Shown: positions 63,078-64,000 of the stretch, piece by piece | Position numbering within the stretch: position 1 is the stretch's first letter | Layout of the letters: the number at the start of each line of letters is the position of its first letter | From: Hydrogenophaga sp. | Lineage (GTDB): Bacteria > Pseudomonadota > Gammaproteobacteria > Burkholderiales > Burkholderiaceae_C | DNA length: 64,000 bases | Assembly (NCBI GenBank): GCA_016790705.1 | Contig: JAEUOT010000043.1 | Span: forward strand, 27,346 to 91,345 | Reading direction: 5' to 3' | Program-made: the position numbers and the translations under genes | The notes under the pieces: model-generated | Database searches by the model: none | Seen by the model: the letters and a program-made list of their open reading frames with translations, nothing else | Told to the model about the DNA's origin: nothing

Positions 63078-63092
63078 GAGGAGCGGGACCGG

Positions 63093-64000
<908 letters not shown>

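Overview
The window is the left-to-right run of a large integrative and conjugative element (ICE), ending in its bacterial chromosome on the right. GC content is high (about two thirds by eye). Gene content (VirB/VirD4 conjugation genes, StbABC, a DUF932/SSB/RadC/ParB block, arsenic genes, guaB-guaA) points to a betaproteobacterium of the order Burkholderiales, probably Comamonadaceae-like. That assignment is an inference from gene types and codon use, not from a marker gene. The host is probably an aerobic arsenite oxidiser.

Layout. (1) 1-10.8 kb, plus strand: the distal part of a type IV secretion operon (virB6 end, virB5, virB8, virB9, virB10, virB11, virD4, an OmpA-like lipoprotein) and two accessory genes (LPD7 and DUF1173 families). 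virB1-virB4 would lie to the left of the window. (2) 10.9-20.8 kb, plus strand: a defence cassette of hsdR, hsdM, a YhcG-type PD-(D/E)xK nuclease, an unusually long hsdS, and an SMC/Rad50-like ATPase with a central CxxC hook; the last four overlap each other. (3) 20.8-29.6 kb: the mobilisation and maintenance block: relaxase and accessory protein (minus), a probable oriT gap, stbABC (plus), then DUF932, ssb, radC and a large parB (minus). Two diverged copies of a ~110-bp non-coding element bracket parB. (4) 30.2-39.1 kb, plus strand: an arsenate/arsenite resistance operon (GAPDH, arsJ, arsR, an ATP-grasp-like unknown, an ArsI/CadI dioxygenase with a Cys-rich tail, two unrelated arsenate reductases, acr3, arsH) followed by an SLC13 permease. 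(5) 39.1-42.2 kb: a one-domain ModE-like regulator divergent from modABC (molybdate uptake). (6) 42.4-51.9 kb: a MerR-controlled small MerF/MerT-like protein (the merR 3' end looks frameshifted), then a long minus-strand gene string aioX-aioS-aioR-ECF sigma-ArsP-like permease-MBL protein-thioredoxin-rhodanese-OsmC-CDF transporter. (7) 52.0-57.4 kb, plus strand: arsenite oxidase aioBA behind a sigma-54 promoter, a cytochrome c, a nitroreductase-like protein and moaA. (8) 57.5-59.7 kb: a PhoX-type alkaline phosphatase. (9) 59.8-61.4 kb: the tyrosine integrase and a repeat-rich attachment region abutting the 3' end of guaA. (10) 61.4-64 kb: chromosomal guaA and the 3' part of guaB.

How it works together. 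Arsenite is sensed by AioX-AioS-AioR, which would switch on the sigma-54 promoter of aioBA. AioBA is a molybdopterin enzyme, and the island also brings its own molybdate importer and MoaA, so cofactor supply travels with the enzyme. The arsenate made can be exported as 1-arseno-3-phosphoglycerate (GAPDH plus ArsJ) or reduced by either ArsC and pumped out by Acr3. PhoX may offset arsenate-phosphate competition. The whole package is mobile through the VirB/VirD4-relaxase system and integrates at guaA.
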